From Vicinamibacterales bacterium (GTDB lineage: Bacteria > Acidobacteriota > Vicinamibacteria > Vicinamibacterales > JAMQPK01): a stretch of DNA of 64,000 nt. Position 1 is the stretch's first letter; the number at the start of each line of letters is the position of its first letter. The stretch covers positions 1 to 64,000 of the forward strand of contig JAMQPK010000099.1 in the NCBI GenBank assembly GCA_023717525.1. Direction: 5' to 3'. This document shows positions 8,655-18,669 of this stretch, piece after piece. The notes under the pieces are model-generated. The model made no database searches. It saw only the letters and a list, made by a program, of their open reading frames with translations, and was not told where the DNA came from. Both the position numbers and the translations under genes were made by a program.

Positions 8655-9849
8655 AATTTCCTTTCGCCGGGTATTTTATCACCGGGAAATTGAAGTCCTC
8701 TATCGCTGCGCTTTCAACGGCTTGGCGCACAAATTCGTCGATCGGCAGCGCGCGCTCCGCCTCCTCGACATCGGCCGGCCGCGCTTTCGTGGCCGGATGC
8801 TTTGGCGTGAACAGCTGGCAGCAGTCCTGATCTTCGATGATCGAGATCGGATAGCTGCCCAGGCGCTGCGCCTCCGCCGTAATCTCGTCCTTGTCCATCC
8901 CAATCAGAGGGCGGAAGACGGGCAGCGTCGTAGCAGCGCCGATGGTCGTCATGTTTTCGAGCGTCTGCGACGCAACCTGCCCGATCACTTCGCCTGTCAC
9001 CAAGGCCTGCGCATGCGCCTTGCGCGCGATCCCCTCCGCGATCCGGAACATGAGGCGCCGATAGATCACAACCCGCAGGGGCGCCGCGACAGTCAACATG
9101 ACCTGCTGCTGAATGTCGCCGAACGCGACGAGGTACAGTCGCGTGTGCTGCTGGTATCGGGTCAGCAGGGCGACGAGCTCGCGGACTTTTTCCTGCGAGG
9201 CACGCGACAGTATCGGGTAGCTGTGAAAATGCACCGGCAGCACACGGCAGCCGCGCTTCATCAGGCGATACATGGCGACGGGTGAATCAATACCGCCCGA
9301 CAGCAGCGCCACAACGCGGCCGCTGACGCCGGTCGGCATACCACCTGGCCCAGGGTGCTTCCCGAAATGGTAGAACGCTTCGCCGGTGAGCGCCTCGACG
9401 TGAATCGTGAACTCCGGCGCGTCCAGGTTCACCGTCCATCCCCGGGCCTCTTTGATACGGCCTCCGACCTCGCGCTCAATCTGCGGCGACGTCAGCGGAA
9501 AGCGTTTATCCGCCCGCCGCGCAGAGACTCTGAAGGTTGACACCTTCAACTCGGCAAGCGCGGCGAGGTCGTCGAGAATGGCCTTGGCTATCACGTCCAC
9601 ATCGAGCACCACGTGGCCCGCGAGCGAAAAATTCGCGATGCCGAACACATGCCGCAGACGCTCGGCCACCGGGTCCCACGCCGCCGGTGAGCCGAGCACG
9701 ACTTCAATCCGGCCCATCTTGTTGATCACCTGCTTCACATCGAGATCGCTCGTCGCTGTGCGAATGTTCCGGACGAGCCGGCCGATGAACCAGGGACGGT
9801 TCCGTCCTTTGAGCGCGATTTCCTGATAGTGGACGACGATGGAATTCAT
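8635..9849 (-). CDS. thiI: tRNA 4-thiouridine synthase
   Basis: [48 protein letters not shown]. Confidence 0.92.
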   Translation of the reverse strand: MNSIVVHYQEIALKGRNRPWFIGRLVRNIRTATSDLDVKQVINKMGRIEVVLGSPAAWDPVAERLRHVFGIANFSLAGHVVLDVDVIAKAILDDLAALAELKVSTFRVSARRADKRFPLTSPQIEREVGGRIKEARGWTVNLDAPEFTIHVEALTGEAFYHFGKHPGPGGMPTGVSGRVVALLSGGIDSPVAMYRLMKRGCRVLPVHFHSYPILSRASQEKVRELVALLTRYQQHTRLYLVAFGDIQQQVMLTVAAPLRVVIYRRLMFRIAEGIARKAHAQALVTGEVIGQVASQTLENMTTIGAATTLPVFRPLIGMDKDEITAEAQRLGSYPISIIEDQDCCQLFTPKHPATKARPADVEEAERALPIDEFVRQAVESAAIEDFNFPVIKYPAKGNYGRSKC

Positions 9850-11198
9850 GAAATCGCCTCGGCAGCCAGCCGTCCGCTAAGAGCGGCTCCCTCGATCGTC
9901 GCCGGCAGGCCAGTGTCGATCCAGTCACCGGCGAGCACCAATCCCTTGATACCGGTGCGGGTGCCCGGTCGCGCCGGCTGGCCGGGCGCGAGCGAGAACG
10001 TCGCGCGCCGCTCGCGGACAACCGACACGCGCTGCACGCGCGCCGCGCGTGCGTCCGGCAACGCCTCGCACAGCTCGCTGAGCGCGAGCGCCACCAGGGC
10101 ATCGTTGGTCATCTCCATCACGTCTTCGGCGCCGCTCGCCACGAGAGTCAGGTGCGACGTGCCACCGTCGAACATCTGTGACTTGTCGAACACCCATTGC
10201 ATCGTGCGGCCCGGCAACCCGAGAAACGCGGCGTTCATGATCCGGCGATCGAGCCACAGGTTGACGCTCGCGATCGGCGACGCCGCCGTGTTCGCGGCGG
10301 CCAGCCGGACGGCATCGACGGGACCGGTCTCGCCCTGAAACAGATCCGGCAGCGCATGCCACGCCACGGCGCAGACGACGCAGGCCGGCTGTAGCCGCTC
10401 CCCTCGCGATTCAACATGCGCAACACGGCCGCCTTCGAGCACCACCCGAGCCGGCGATCCGATACGTACTTCGCCCCCGTGCCGCTGAATGAACTCGCGA
10501 GCCGGCTCGGCATACAGCTCGTCGAGCGGGCAGGCTGGAAGGCCCAACGCCGCATCGCGTGGATCCCCGCCGAACATCTGCCCAAGCACACGCGCAAATG
10601 GCGGCGCCGACGCCTCGCGTACGGATTGGTTCAGTGCGGCAAGCGCAAGGGGCTCCCAGAGCATCTCGCGCAATCTCGCCGTCTGGCCGTTGTTGATCAG
10701 CCATTGCTCGACCGTCTCGCCTGGCGAGGCGGCAATCCGCGTCGGATTTCGCCCTTTGCCCTCAGCCCTCAGCCCTTCCTGCGCAATCCGAATCGGCGTC
10801 GCCATCTTCAGCGCCGAGAGCCTGTCTGCCCATCCCAATGCGTCCCACTGCAGCAGGCCACCCACGAGATTCAGCGGCGCAGGCAACGGTGGGCACTGCA
10901 GCCGGCTGCGCACTCCGCCCCGATCGACAAACTCGACATCGAGGTACGTCTGCAGGCGCACGCGGCCATCCGTCCCGATCTTCTTCAGAAACCTGAACGT
11001 GTCGTGGTAGCAGCCGAGCAGCACGTGCTGACCGTTGTCGACCCGTTCACCGGTTTGCGGATCAGTGAAGGCCGTCGCGCGGCCGCCGAGTACTGCCTTC
11101 GCCTCGAGCACACACACGCGCGCGCCGCGATCGGCGAGCTCCACGGCGGCAGTCAGCCCGGCCACGCCGGCACCGACAACGACGACATCCGGGCTCAT
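9846..11198 (-). CDS. hpnE: Hydroxysqualene dehydroxylase / squalene-associated FAD-dependent desaturase
   Basis: VVVVGAGVAGLTAAVELADRGARVCVLEA; GQHVLLGCYHDTFRFLKKIG; ATGA overlap with hpnD. Confidence 0.9.
   Translation of the reverse strand: MSPDVVVVGAGVAGLTAAVELADRGARVCVLEAKAVLGGRATAFTDPQTGERVDNGQHVLLGCYHDTFRFLKKIGTDGRVRLQTYLDVEFVDRGGVRSRLQCPPLPAPLNLVGGLLQWDALGWADRLSALKMATPIRIAQEGLRAEGKGRNPTRIAASPGETVEQWLINNGQTARLREMLWEPLALAALNQSVREASAPPFARVLGQMFGGDPRDAALGLPACPLDELYAEPAREFIQRHGGEVRIGSPARVVLEGGRVAHVESRGERLQPACVVCAVAWHALPDLFQGETGPVDAVRLAAANTAASPIASVNLWLDRRIMNAAFLGLPGRTMQWVFDKSQMFDGGTSHLTLVASGAEDVMEMTNDALVALALSELCEALPDARAARVQRVSVVRERRATFSLAPGQPARPGTRTGIKGLVLAGDWIDTGLPATIEGAALSGRLAAEAIS
10751..10778. 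repeat. Heptamer repeat GCCCTTT/GCCCTCA/GCCCTCA/GCCCTTC inside hpnE
   Basis: Four tandem 7-nt units in the coding sequence. Confidence 0.75.
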
Positions 11199-12007
11199 CG
11201 CACCATCACCCTCAACCATGTGGTCATCGCAAGAACGGCCTGCCGCGGACGCGAGACTCGAATGCGACGGCTGAACACGTCGAATCCTGCCCGCTCGATC
11301 GATCGCAGCAGATCGAAATAGATGGCGCCCATGATGCGCGACGCCACCAGGCCTTTCTCGTCGGCTTTCGGCAGCGCGGCATTTGCCTTCCGATAGAACT
11401 GGCGCGCCCGATCGCATTGATGAGCGAGCAGCGCCCGCATGCTCTCGGTGAGCCGTCCGGCGCGCAGGTCGTCTTCCGACACATTGAACCGCCGCAGATC
11501 CTCCAGCGGGATGTACACCCGGCCGCGCTCCAGATCCGGCGATACATCCCGGATGATGTTGGTCAACTGCAAGGCGATTCCAAGATCAATCGCATAATCG
11601 CGCGTCTGCACGTTGCGGTATCCGAAAATTTCGACACACACGAGACCGACAGCCGAGGCGACTCTGAGGCAGTACTGTCGCAGGGCGTCAAACGTTTCAT
11701 ACCGCCGCTGCTCGAGATCCATCCCCACCCCGTCGATGAGATCCTCGAACGCCGACCGCGGGAGCTTGAATCTGGCGACATGGGTCATCAACTGCCGGCC
11801 CTGAGGTGTCGCGGGCAATTGTCCGTCATAAATGGTGTTCAGTTCCTCGCGCCACTGCGCGAGGGCGTTCGCGGCCGAGCCATCCTCGGCTTCATCGACC
11901 GCATCGTCGACGGCGCGGCAGAAGTCCCAGACGGCGACGATGGCCTCGCGTTTGGGCCTGGGCAGGGCCAGAAATGAGTAGTAGAAGCTCGTCGCGCGTC
12001 CACTCAT
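11195..12007 (-). CDS. hpnD: Presqualene diphosphate synthase
   Basis: FYYSFLALPRPKREAIVAVWDFCRAVDDAVDE; LQLTNIIRDVSPDLERGRVYIP. Confidence 0.92.
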   Translation of the reverse strand: MSGRATSFYYSFLALPRPKREAIVAVWDFCRAVDDAVDEAEDGSAANALAQWREELNTIYDGQLPATPQGRQLMTHVARFKLPRSAFEDLIDGVGMDLEQRRYETFDALRQYCLRVASAVGLVCVEIFGYRNVQTRDYAIDLGIALQLTNIIRDVSPDLERGRVYIPLEDLRRFNVSEDDLRAGRLTESMRALLAHQCDRARQFYRKANAALPKADEKGLVASRIMGAIYFDLLRSIERAGFDVFSRRIRVSRPRQAVLAMTTWLRVMVR

Positions 12008-12873
12008 GCGCCGCTCCAGGTCAACACCCGCCAGAGAAGCAGTGGAGCGTCGCGTGAAGTCAGCGTCGGCCTGGACGCGAACACGTTAAAATCGGCGCGC
12101 TCGAGATTCTCGAGAATCCGCATACCGCCGAGCCAGGTCAGCCGCAGCTCGTATCGAAGGCGCCCCTGAACACCGTCGCAGACATCCCGCCCTTCGAGAA
12201 AGGACTCCCGCGTGCGGCGCGCGACCGTCTGAAGCGCCTGACGCCACGGTTCTGTCAGCCGGGCATCAGACAGATCCTGGACGCGAGCGCGGCACGCGTC
12301 GACATCCTCGATGGGCACGTAGAGACGGCCGTTCTCCCAGTCGCGAGCAAGATCCTGCCAGAAGTTGGTCAGTTGAAGCGCCGTGCAGAGGGCGTCGGAG
12401 GATCGATCGAGTCGTGGATCGTCGTAACCCGCAATGCGCAGCACGAGACGGCCTACGGGATTTGCCGATCGCCGGCAATAGTCGAGCACCGAGTCCCAGG
12501 TGGCGTACCGATGCGTCGTGATATCCTGACGAAACGCGCTGAGCAGATCGGCGAACAGTTGAATGGGAAGGCCGCGGTCTCGAATCGTCGCGCCAAGCGC
12601 CAGAAATATCGGATCGTCGGACATCCAGTCTTCAGCCCAAGCACACGCGTGCAATCGCTTCTCCCAGTCGTCCAACAGTCTCCGTCGCTCGTCGGGGGGC
12701 CGGCGCCCCTCGTCGGCGAAATCGTCCGCGGTCCGCGCGAAGGCATACAGCGCGGCCACGTGGGGTCGCATCTCGGCCGGCAGCAGCCACGACGCGACCG
12801 GGAAATTTTCGTAGTGGGCGCGCGCCAGACGTTCGCACTCTGCGTAGGCGTCACGCAGCTTCAGGGGATTCAA
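12004..12873 (-). CDS. hpnC: Squalene synthase HpnC
   Basis: HYENFPVASWLLPAEMRPHVAALYAFARTADDFADEG; LQLTNFWQDLARDWENGRLYVP. Confidence 0.92.
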   Translation of the reverse strand: MNPLKLRDAYAECERLARAHYENFPVASWLLPAEMRPHVAALYAFARTADDFADEGRRPPDERRRLLDDWEKRLHACAWAEDWMSDDPIFLALGATIRDRGLPIQLFADLLSAFRQDITTHRYATWDSVLDYCRRSANPVGRLVLRIAGYDDPRLDRSSDALCTALQLTNFWQDLARDWENGRLYVPIEDVDACRARVQDLSDARLTEPWRQALQTVARRTRESFLEGRDVCDGVQGRLRYELRLTWLGGMRILENLERADFNVFASRPTLTSRDAPLLLWRVLTWSGA

Positions 12874-12899
12874 GGCCCTTATTTTACTGGTGATTCACG

Positions 12900-13388
12900 A
12901 TGCGCGACTTCGTAGCCGCGCTGGTCGCCGCCGGCCTCGTGTTCTTCGCGCTCAGCCTGCTGACGACGCTGCACTTCTATCGAAAACGGCACAGGGAGGC
13001 GCGGGACGGGGAGATCGCCCGCGGCCGCCGCATTATCGTTGAGCTGCCGACCGATCCCGAACTGACACTCTTCACGGAAGATACCGAACACTTTTATTAT
13101 GGCGCCGCGCCGATCGATAAGCGCGACATCATGGCGGTGCGTGTGCTCATCAACGGCTCGCCGATCGCCGGGTTCGTTTCGCCGCGCTGGCAGTCGGCCG
13201 CTCACCTTCAGCCGACATCGTTCGAGGATCGCCCGGAAGGCATCGCCCGCGACCGATGGGATGTCGCCGTCGAAACGGTCAACGGCAGTCTGCTTGTCGA
13301 GTGTGGTGCGGTGCGCGAACGGGTCTCCCAGGAGCTGGCGAGAACAATCTTCGCCGCCGTGAAGTCGGCTCTCGAGGATCGCGCCTGA
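12900..13388 (+). CDS. Hypothetical membrane-anchored protein
   Basis: N-terminal hydrophobic segment; complete 162-aa ORF between well-defined genes. Confidence 0.55.
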   Translation: MRDFVAALVAAGLVFFALSLLTTLHFYRKRHREARDGEIARGRRIIVELPTDPELTLFTEDTEHFYYGAAPIDKRDIMAVRVLINGSPIAGFVSPRWQSAAHLQPTSFEDRPEGIARDRWDVAVETVNGSLLVECGAVRERVSQELARTIFAAVKSALEDRA

Positions 13389-13392
13389 GAGA

Positions 13393-13950
13393 CTACCAAG
13401 GTGTTTCTGGCTGGCCGCTTCGGTGATTGACGGCGCGGGCCAGTACGAACAGCAGATCGGAAAGGCGATTCACGTAGATCACCAGATGCTCGTCGACATG
13501 GTCCATCCCCAACGACACGATGGCGCGTTCCGCGCGGCGACATACCGTGCGCGAAAAGTGCAGGAGGGCGCCGGCACGGCTGCCTCCAGGAAGAATGAAC
13601 CGCCGGAGGGGCGGAAGCTCTGCCTCGAGTCGATCGATCCAGTCTTCAAGGCGCGCCACATCGGCGGGAGTGATCGTCGTCGATCGTCCATCGTCGATCG
13701 TCGATCGTCGATCGGGGTTGTCGCCCGGATTGGCCAGACGGGCGCCAATTGCAAAAAGATCCTTCTGCAGCTGCTCCAGCAGATCCGTCACGTCTCCGGC
13801 GAACTCGCCCTGCGCTACGACCAGACCGAGGCACGCGTTCAGCTCGTCCACGTCGCCGTAGGCGGCAACTCTGGGATCGGCTTTCGACACGCGCGTACCG
13901 CCAAAGAGCCCGGTCTGCCCCTGGTCACCCGTTCGCGTGTAGATCTTCAT
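13393..13950 (-). CDS. ATP:cob(I)alamin adenosyltransferase, PduO type
   Basis: MKIYTRTGDQGQTGLFGGTRVSKADPRVAAYGDVDELNACLG; LPPLRRFILPGGSRAGALLHFSRTVCRRAER. Confidence 0.9.
   Translation of the reverse strand: MKIYTRTGDQGQTGLFGGTRVSKADPRVAAYGDVDELNACLGLVVAQGEFAGDVTDLLEQLQKDLFAIGARLANPGDNPDRRSTIDDGRSTTITPADVARLEDWIDRLEAELPPLRRFILPGGSRAGALLHFSRTVCRRAERAIVSLGMDHVDEHLVIYVNRLSDLLFVLARAVNHRSGQPETPW
13672..13714. repeat. Heptamer repeat (GATCGTC type, about 5 copies) inside the adenosyltransferase gene
   Basis: GATCGTC-CATCGTC-GATCGTC-GATCGTC-GATCGG; 24 bp identical to 52264-52287. Confidence 0.85.
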
Positions 13951-14662
13951 GGCCGCCAGTATACGTAAGGCGTCCCGCCGGGAGCCATCGCCCATCCCCC
14001 CGGCCGCGGCCAGGCGAGTCTTCCGGCGCCAGCTTTTGAGTTGGTACGATCGCAACGGACGCTCGTTGCCCTGGAGGGAAACGACCGACCCGTACCACAT
14101 TCTGGTCTCTGAGATCATGCTGCAACAGACGCAGGTCGACCGCGTGCTACCCAAGTACCACGAGTGGCTTGGGAAGTACCCGTCGTTTGAGGCACTGGCC
14201 GAAGCGCCTGAGCAGGATGTGACCGACACCTGGTATCCGCTCGGCTACAACATCCGCCCGAAGCGCCTGCAGGCCATCGCGCGTGAGGCCGTTGCCAACT
14301 ATGGCGGCAAGTTGCCTGACGATGGGCCGACGCTGCTCTCATTCAAAGGGATCGGAGAATACACAGCGGGCGCCATCCGCAGTTTCGCCTTTCGTCAACG
14401 CGCGGCGATTCTCGACACGAACGTCGCTCGTGTGCTCTTCAGGGTCTTCATCGGCCACGGCGAGTTGAAGGCGCACGCCACCAAGCGTGTGCTCTGGGGC
14501 ATGTCCGCGGCGCTCGTCCCTCGCGCTCGGGCCTTTGATTTCAACCAGGCGCTCATGGATTTCGGAGCGATGCTCTGCACAGCGCGGAAGCCGAAATGCC
14601 TGATCTGCCCCATGGCGTCGCGCTGCGCCGCGTATCCCTTCAATCCCAGGCACGAACAGTAG
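13949..14662 (+). CDS. mutY: A/G-specific adenine glycosylase, catalytic domain only
   Basis: LPWRETTDPYHILVSEIMLQQTQVDRVLPKY; GIGEYTAGAIRSFAF; C-x6-C-x2-C-x5-C FeS motif; exact start uncertain. Confidence 0.9.
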   Translation: MAASIRKASRREPSPIPPAAARRVFRRQLLSWYDRNGRSLPWRETTDPYHILVSEIMLQQTQVDRVLPKYHEWLGKYPSFEALAEAPEQDVTDTWYPLGYNIRPKRLQAIAREAVANYGGKLPDDGPTLLSFKGIGEYTAGAIRSFAFRQRAAILDTNVARVLFRVFIGHGELKAHATKRVLWGMSAALVPRARAFDFNQALMDFGAMLCTARKPKCLICPMASRCAAYPFNPRHEQ

Positions 14663-14668
14663 TCATCG

Positions 14669-15058
14669 ATGGGCGAGCCGATTGTCGTCGTCGCTGCGGT
14701 GATCGAACGCAACGGCGAGTTCCTGGTCGCCAAGCGCCTGACGGGCACGCATCTGGCTGGCTACTGGGAGTTTCCAGGCGGCAAAGTGCACGATGGCGAA
14801 ACACGCGAGGACGCCCTGCGTCGCGAAATCGCCGAAGAACTCAATACGGCGATTGATGGCCTCGAGGAAATCTTTCACACCTCGCACGATTACGCAGACC
14901 GGACAATCGACCTGTATTTCTATCGCGGGACACTGAGTGGGACGCCTGAACCTGTGCTGGGACAGGCGTTGCGCTGGATCAAGCGAAGTGATTTCCCGGC
15001 GCTCGAGTTTCCTCCGGCCGACGCGGAGTTGATTGCACTGCTGGTCAGCGGCCGGTGA
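14669..15058 (+). CDS. NUDIX hydrolase, MutT-like
   Basis: WEFPGGKVHDGETREDALRREIAEEL Nudix box. Confidence 0.88.
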   Translation: MGEPIVVVAAVIERNGEFLVAKRLTGTHLAGYWEFPGGKVHDGETREDALRREIAEELNTAIDGLEEIFHTSHDYADRTIDLYFYRGTLSGTPEPVLGQALRWIKRSDFPALEFPPADAELIALLVSGR

Positions 15059-16028
15059 AGGGCAGCACGTGCACACGAGCGGGCAGCTCTCCGCTGGCGC
15101 TTCTGACGAGAACCTCGGTGCCCACGCTCGTGTAGTCCCGCCCGACGTACGCAAGCGCGATTGTGGCCCCCATAGCGGGTGACCGGGCAGCGCTCGTCAC
15201 CTCTCCGATCTCTTCTTCGCCGGTAAGAACTGGATCGCCCGCGGAGGGAACTTCGCCGGCGGAAAGCACAAGCCCGACCAGACGACGGGCGACACGGCCG
15301 TGGCCTCGGTGCAATACGCGGACGATCACTTCCTGGCCGACGTAGCAGCCTTTCGTCATGCTGATCGCCCGATCTTCGATGCCGGCCTCGAGGGGGATCG
15401 TATCGGTGTTCATGTCGACGCCAAACCTGGGCCGGCCCGCTTCGATCCGAAGTACGTCGGCCGTCGCGGCGCCCGCCGCCACCGCGCCCGCCTCCATCAG
15501 CCCGGCGAGAAGATGATCGACGTTGCCAGCCTCCACGTAGATGTCGAAGCCGGCGACGCCGAGGGAATCGTCGCGCACGATCGTGTATCCCCCTTCAGTC
15601 CTGTTGTCGTATTGGTTCACGAGCCCCGCGAGGGGAACGCCGGTTGCGACTTCGATCGCGCGAGCTGCCATGGGCCCGTGCACGCTCGCTTCTCCCAGCA
15701 GATCCGTGACGTTCTGAACCTGAACGTCCTCAGAAAAAATCAGCTTGTCGAAGCGCTGGGCGAGGGGTCCGGCGACCAATTCCTCCACCTCGAGCAACAG
15801 CCGGTCGCCTGTCTCCACGACGCGCATGTCCGAGATCATGCGGCCTTGTGGTGTCAGGTACGCCGAATAGACCCCCATCCCCTTCGTCAACTGCGCGACG
15901 TCATTGGTGAGGAGCCCGTGAAGAAATGTCGCGCGATCCGCGCCGGTGAATGCGATCGTTCCGCGTGAGTTTCGATCGACAACAATCGCCGACGTGCGAG
16001 CCGCTTGATACTGGTCGATTGAAAACAT
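15045..16028 (-). CDS. ygfZ: Folate-binding protein YgfZ/GcvT-like
   Basis: KGCYVGQEVIVRVLHRGHGRVARRLVGL signature. Confidence 0.85.
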   Translation of the reverse strand: MFSIDQYQAARTSAIVVDRNSRGTIAFTGADRATFLHGLLTNDVAQLTKGMGVYSAYLTPQGRMISDMRVVETGDRLLLEVEELVAGPLAQRFDKLIFSEDVQVQNVTDLLGEASVHGPMAARAIEVATGVPLAGLVNQYDNRTEGGYTIVRDDSLGVAGFDIYVEAGNVDHLLAGLMEAGAVAAGAATADVLRIEAGRPRFGVDMNTDTIPLEAGIEDRAISMTKGCYVGQEVIVRVLHRGHGRVARRLVGLVLSAGEVPSAGDPVLTGEEEIGEVTSAARSPAMGATIALAYVGRDYTSVGTEVLVRSASGELPARVHVLPFTGR

Positions 16029-16049
16029 CTGCTATCCTGATGTCAACGA

Positions 16050-17708
16050 GTGCGAATTCCCCTCAGACATCTTACCGTTGCCGGCGCGTTGCTGCTGCTG
16101 GCCGCCGGCGAAGCGACGGCGCAGACCGTCGACGCGCGCACCTTTCGCGTCTTCGTCCGAGGCGGCGACGTCGGGAGCGAGGAAGTCACGCTCCTCGAAT
16201 CAGCCGACGGACACACGCTGCGCGGATCCGGTCGCCTGAACGCTCCCCTGAACCTGGGAATCGAATACTGGGAGGCCAGGTACGACCGGTCCTGGACACC
16301 AGTTGAGCTCACCGTCAACCTGGTGGAAGGGAACAACCGCTGGACTGTCCACACGACCGTCAACGGCACCAACGCGTCCACGGACGTGGCCCAGAACGGT
16401 CAGAACCAGCGTCGTAACCAAGTCGTCGCCGCCGGCACGATTTTCCTGCCCAACCTTGTGTTCGGCGCGTACGAAGCGCTGGCCGCGAAGCTTGCCACGG
16501 CCAAAGTAGGCGACGAGCTTCAGGTGTTCGTCGTGCCGCAAGACATCGTCCCGGCGGCGGTGATGCGCGTCACGGACGAGACCATCGAGATTCCTGGGCG
16601 CAAACTTGCGGCGCGAAAGTGGACGCTTCACTTTGGCGGTACGGTGGGAGCGCTCGACGTCGACGTCTGGACCGAAGGACAGCGACTGCTCCGCGTCGAT
16701 GTTCCGAGCCAGATGGTGAGCGTGCTTCGCGCCGACATCGCGAGCGTCTCGGCGCGCCTGGTGACACTGGCGCGCGGCAATGATGAACAGGTGGCCATTC
16801 CAGCAAACGGCTTCAACCTTGCGGCCACGATCTCGAAACCTGCGGAGGCGCCGGGCACCAGGCTGCCCGCCGTCGTACTCGTGTCCGGCTCGACGCCGAG
16901 CGAACGCGACGAGATTGTCGCCGGCATCCCTATCTTCGCGCAGCTCGCGGCGGCGCTCGCCGACGCCGGCTATCTTGTCGTCCGCTATGACGAACGCGGC
17001 GCAGGACAGAGCGGCGGGCGATCGGAATCTGCCACGTATGAGGACTTCGCCTCCGATGCGCGCGCCGTCTTCACCTACCTTGCCAAACGCAAGGACATTG
17101 ATCCCAAGCGCATCGCGGTTGTGGGATATGGCGACGGGGGCTGGGTGTCGATGGTCGTCGCCCTGCGAGAAAGCAAGATCGCGGCGCTCGCCCTCGTGGC
17201 GACGCCATCGATCTCAGGTATCGAGCTCGTCCTTGAGCAACAGCGGCGGATGTTCGAAAACAGCGACACGAGTGCTGGCGCCCAACAGGCGGCCATCGAG
17301 CAGCAGAAGCGGATCCTGCAGGCGGTCGTCACGGGGAAGGACTGGGACGCGATTCCACCAGATATCAGACGGCGGGTCGACACACCCTTGTACCGGAGCT
17401 TTTTGAGCTTCGACCCGGCGCCGATCTTGTCGAGGCTTCGACAAGCGCTCCTGATCCTTCAGCCGGACCTCGACAAGGAAGTGCCGGTCTACCACGGCGA
17501 GCAGCTCGCGCAGATCGGCCGTTCGCGGCCACGGGCGCGCGGAACCGATTTCGTCCGCTTGCCCAATCTGAATCACCTGCTGACGCCCGCCGTCACCGGA
17601 CAGGTCAGCGAGTATGGCACGCTGCCCGAGCGCCACATCAGTCCTGCCGCCGCACTCGAGATCGTCTCGTGGCTGAAGACAGCCCTCGCCCCGGAGCCGT
17701 CCAGGTAA
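16050..17708 (+). CDS. Secreted alpha/beta hydrolase
   Basis: Signal peptide; VVLVSGSTPSERDE, VRYDERGAGQSGGRS, VVGYGDGGWVSM. Confidence 0.8.
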   Translation: MRIPLRHLTVAGALLLLAAGEATAQTVDARTFRVFVRGGDVGSEEVTLLESADGHTLRGSGRLNAPLNLGIEYWEARYDRSWTPVELTVNLVEGNNRWTVHTTVNGTNASTDVAQNGQNQRRNQVVAAGTIFLPNLVFGAYEALAAKLATAKVGDELQVFVVPQDIVPAAVMRVTDETIEIPGRKLAARKWTLHFGGTVGALDVDVWTEGQRLLRVDVPSQMVSVLRADIASVSARLVTLARGNDEQVAIPANGFNLAATISKPAEAPGTRLPAVVLVSGSTPSERDEIVAGIPIFAQLAAALADAGYLVVRYDERGAGQSGGRSESATYEDFASDARAVFTYLAKRKDIDPKRIAVVGYGDGGWVSMVVALRESKIAALALVATPSISGIELVLEQQRRMFENSDTSAGAQQAAIEQQKRILQAVVTGKDWDAIPPDIRRRVDTPLYRSFLSFDPAPILSRLRQALLILQPDLDKEVPVYHGEQLAQIGRSRPRARGTDFVRLPNLNHLLTPAVTGQVSEYGTLPERHISPAAALEIVSWLKTALAPEPSR

Positions 17709-18004
17709 TGTGGATTCTCGAGACGGACGGCGCGGCACCCGGGCGGATGACGTTTCGAATCCCCGAGGGTTCGGTAAAAACGATTGGCCGATCGACCGGC
17801 GCGGAATTCATGGTCGACGCCGCGCTCGTGTCCCGGCTGCACTGTCAGTTGTCCGCCACGGGCGGCGCGCTGCACGTCAAAGATCTCGACAGCACAAACG
17901 GCACGTTCGTCAACGGGAAACGCGTTGCGTCTGCCGAGCTTCAGGATGGAGATCGTCTGGCGGTGGGACGCGTCGAGCTCAAGGTTTCACATCAGTCGAA
18001 CTAG
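17708..18004 (+). CDS. FHA domain protein
   Basis: IGRSTGAEFMVDAALVSRLHCQL...VKDLDSTNGTFVNGKRV; start overlaps the previous stop (TAATG). Confidence 0.88.
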   Translation: MWILETDGAAPGRMTFRIPEGSVKTIGRSTGAEFMVDAALVSRLHCQLSATGGALHVKDLDSTNGTFVNGKRVASAELQDGDRLAVGRVELKVSHQSN

Positions 18005-18669
18005 ATCAGAAACGGGTTCGACCGCCGTTCCTGGCCGATGGTCGTCGCCGGCCCGTGCCCTGGATACACTCGCGCCGCGTCTCCGAACGCAAACAGGACG
18101 TCCTTGATCGATCGCAGCAAAGTCCCGTGATCCGCACCCGGAAGATCCGTGCGCCCGATTGAGCCCGCAAACAGGGTGTCCCCGACGAACAGGTCACGCT
18201 TCGCCTCGCCAGCGACGCCCACGGCCAGACAGACACCTCCCGGGCAGTGGCCCGGCGTGTGGTGCACGCTAATCTCCCATTCACCCATCGCAAACGTCTG
18301 GGCGGGATCGTAGAAGTGATCGACCGGAGGCGGCCTGGCAGCCTCGAATCCGAAGAACGCCGCCTGTTCGGGCACGGCCTCGTACAGAAAATTGTCGTCC
18401 TTGTGGAGATAGATCGGCACCCCGAGCGCACGCTTGGCCGCACCGACGCCGGTCACATGGTCGACATGGGCATGAGTCAAGAGGATACGCGTCACCTCCA
18501 GCCTGCGCTGGCCGACGATGTCGAGCAACTCGTCGACTTCGTCGCCGGGATCGATGACCACCGCCTCACGTGTCTTCTCCGAACCGATGACGAATCCGTT
18601 CTTGCCAAACGGGGGAACGGCACGAATCTCCAGAATCACGACAGCAGTCTCCACGGCTGGGTTCGCCAC
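18001..18669 (-). CDS. MBL-fold metallohydrolase (glyoxalase II-like)
   Basis: THAHVDHVTG; HTPGHCPGGVCL; FVGDTLFAGSIGRTDLPG. Confidence 0.88.
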   Translation of the reverse strand: MANPAVETAVVILEIRAVPPFGKNGFVIGSEKTREAVVIDPGDEVDELLDIVGQRRLEVTRILLTHAHVDHVTGVGAAKRALGVPIYLHKDDNFLYEAVPEQAAFFGFEAARPPPVDHFYDPAQTFAMGEWEISVHHTPGHCPGGVCLAVGVAGEAKRDLFVGDTLFAGSIGRTDLPGADHGTLLRSIKDVLFAFGDAARVYPGHGPATTIGQERRSNPFLI

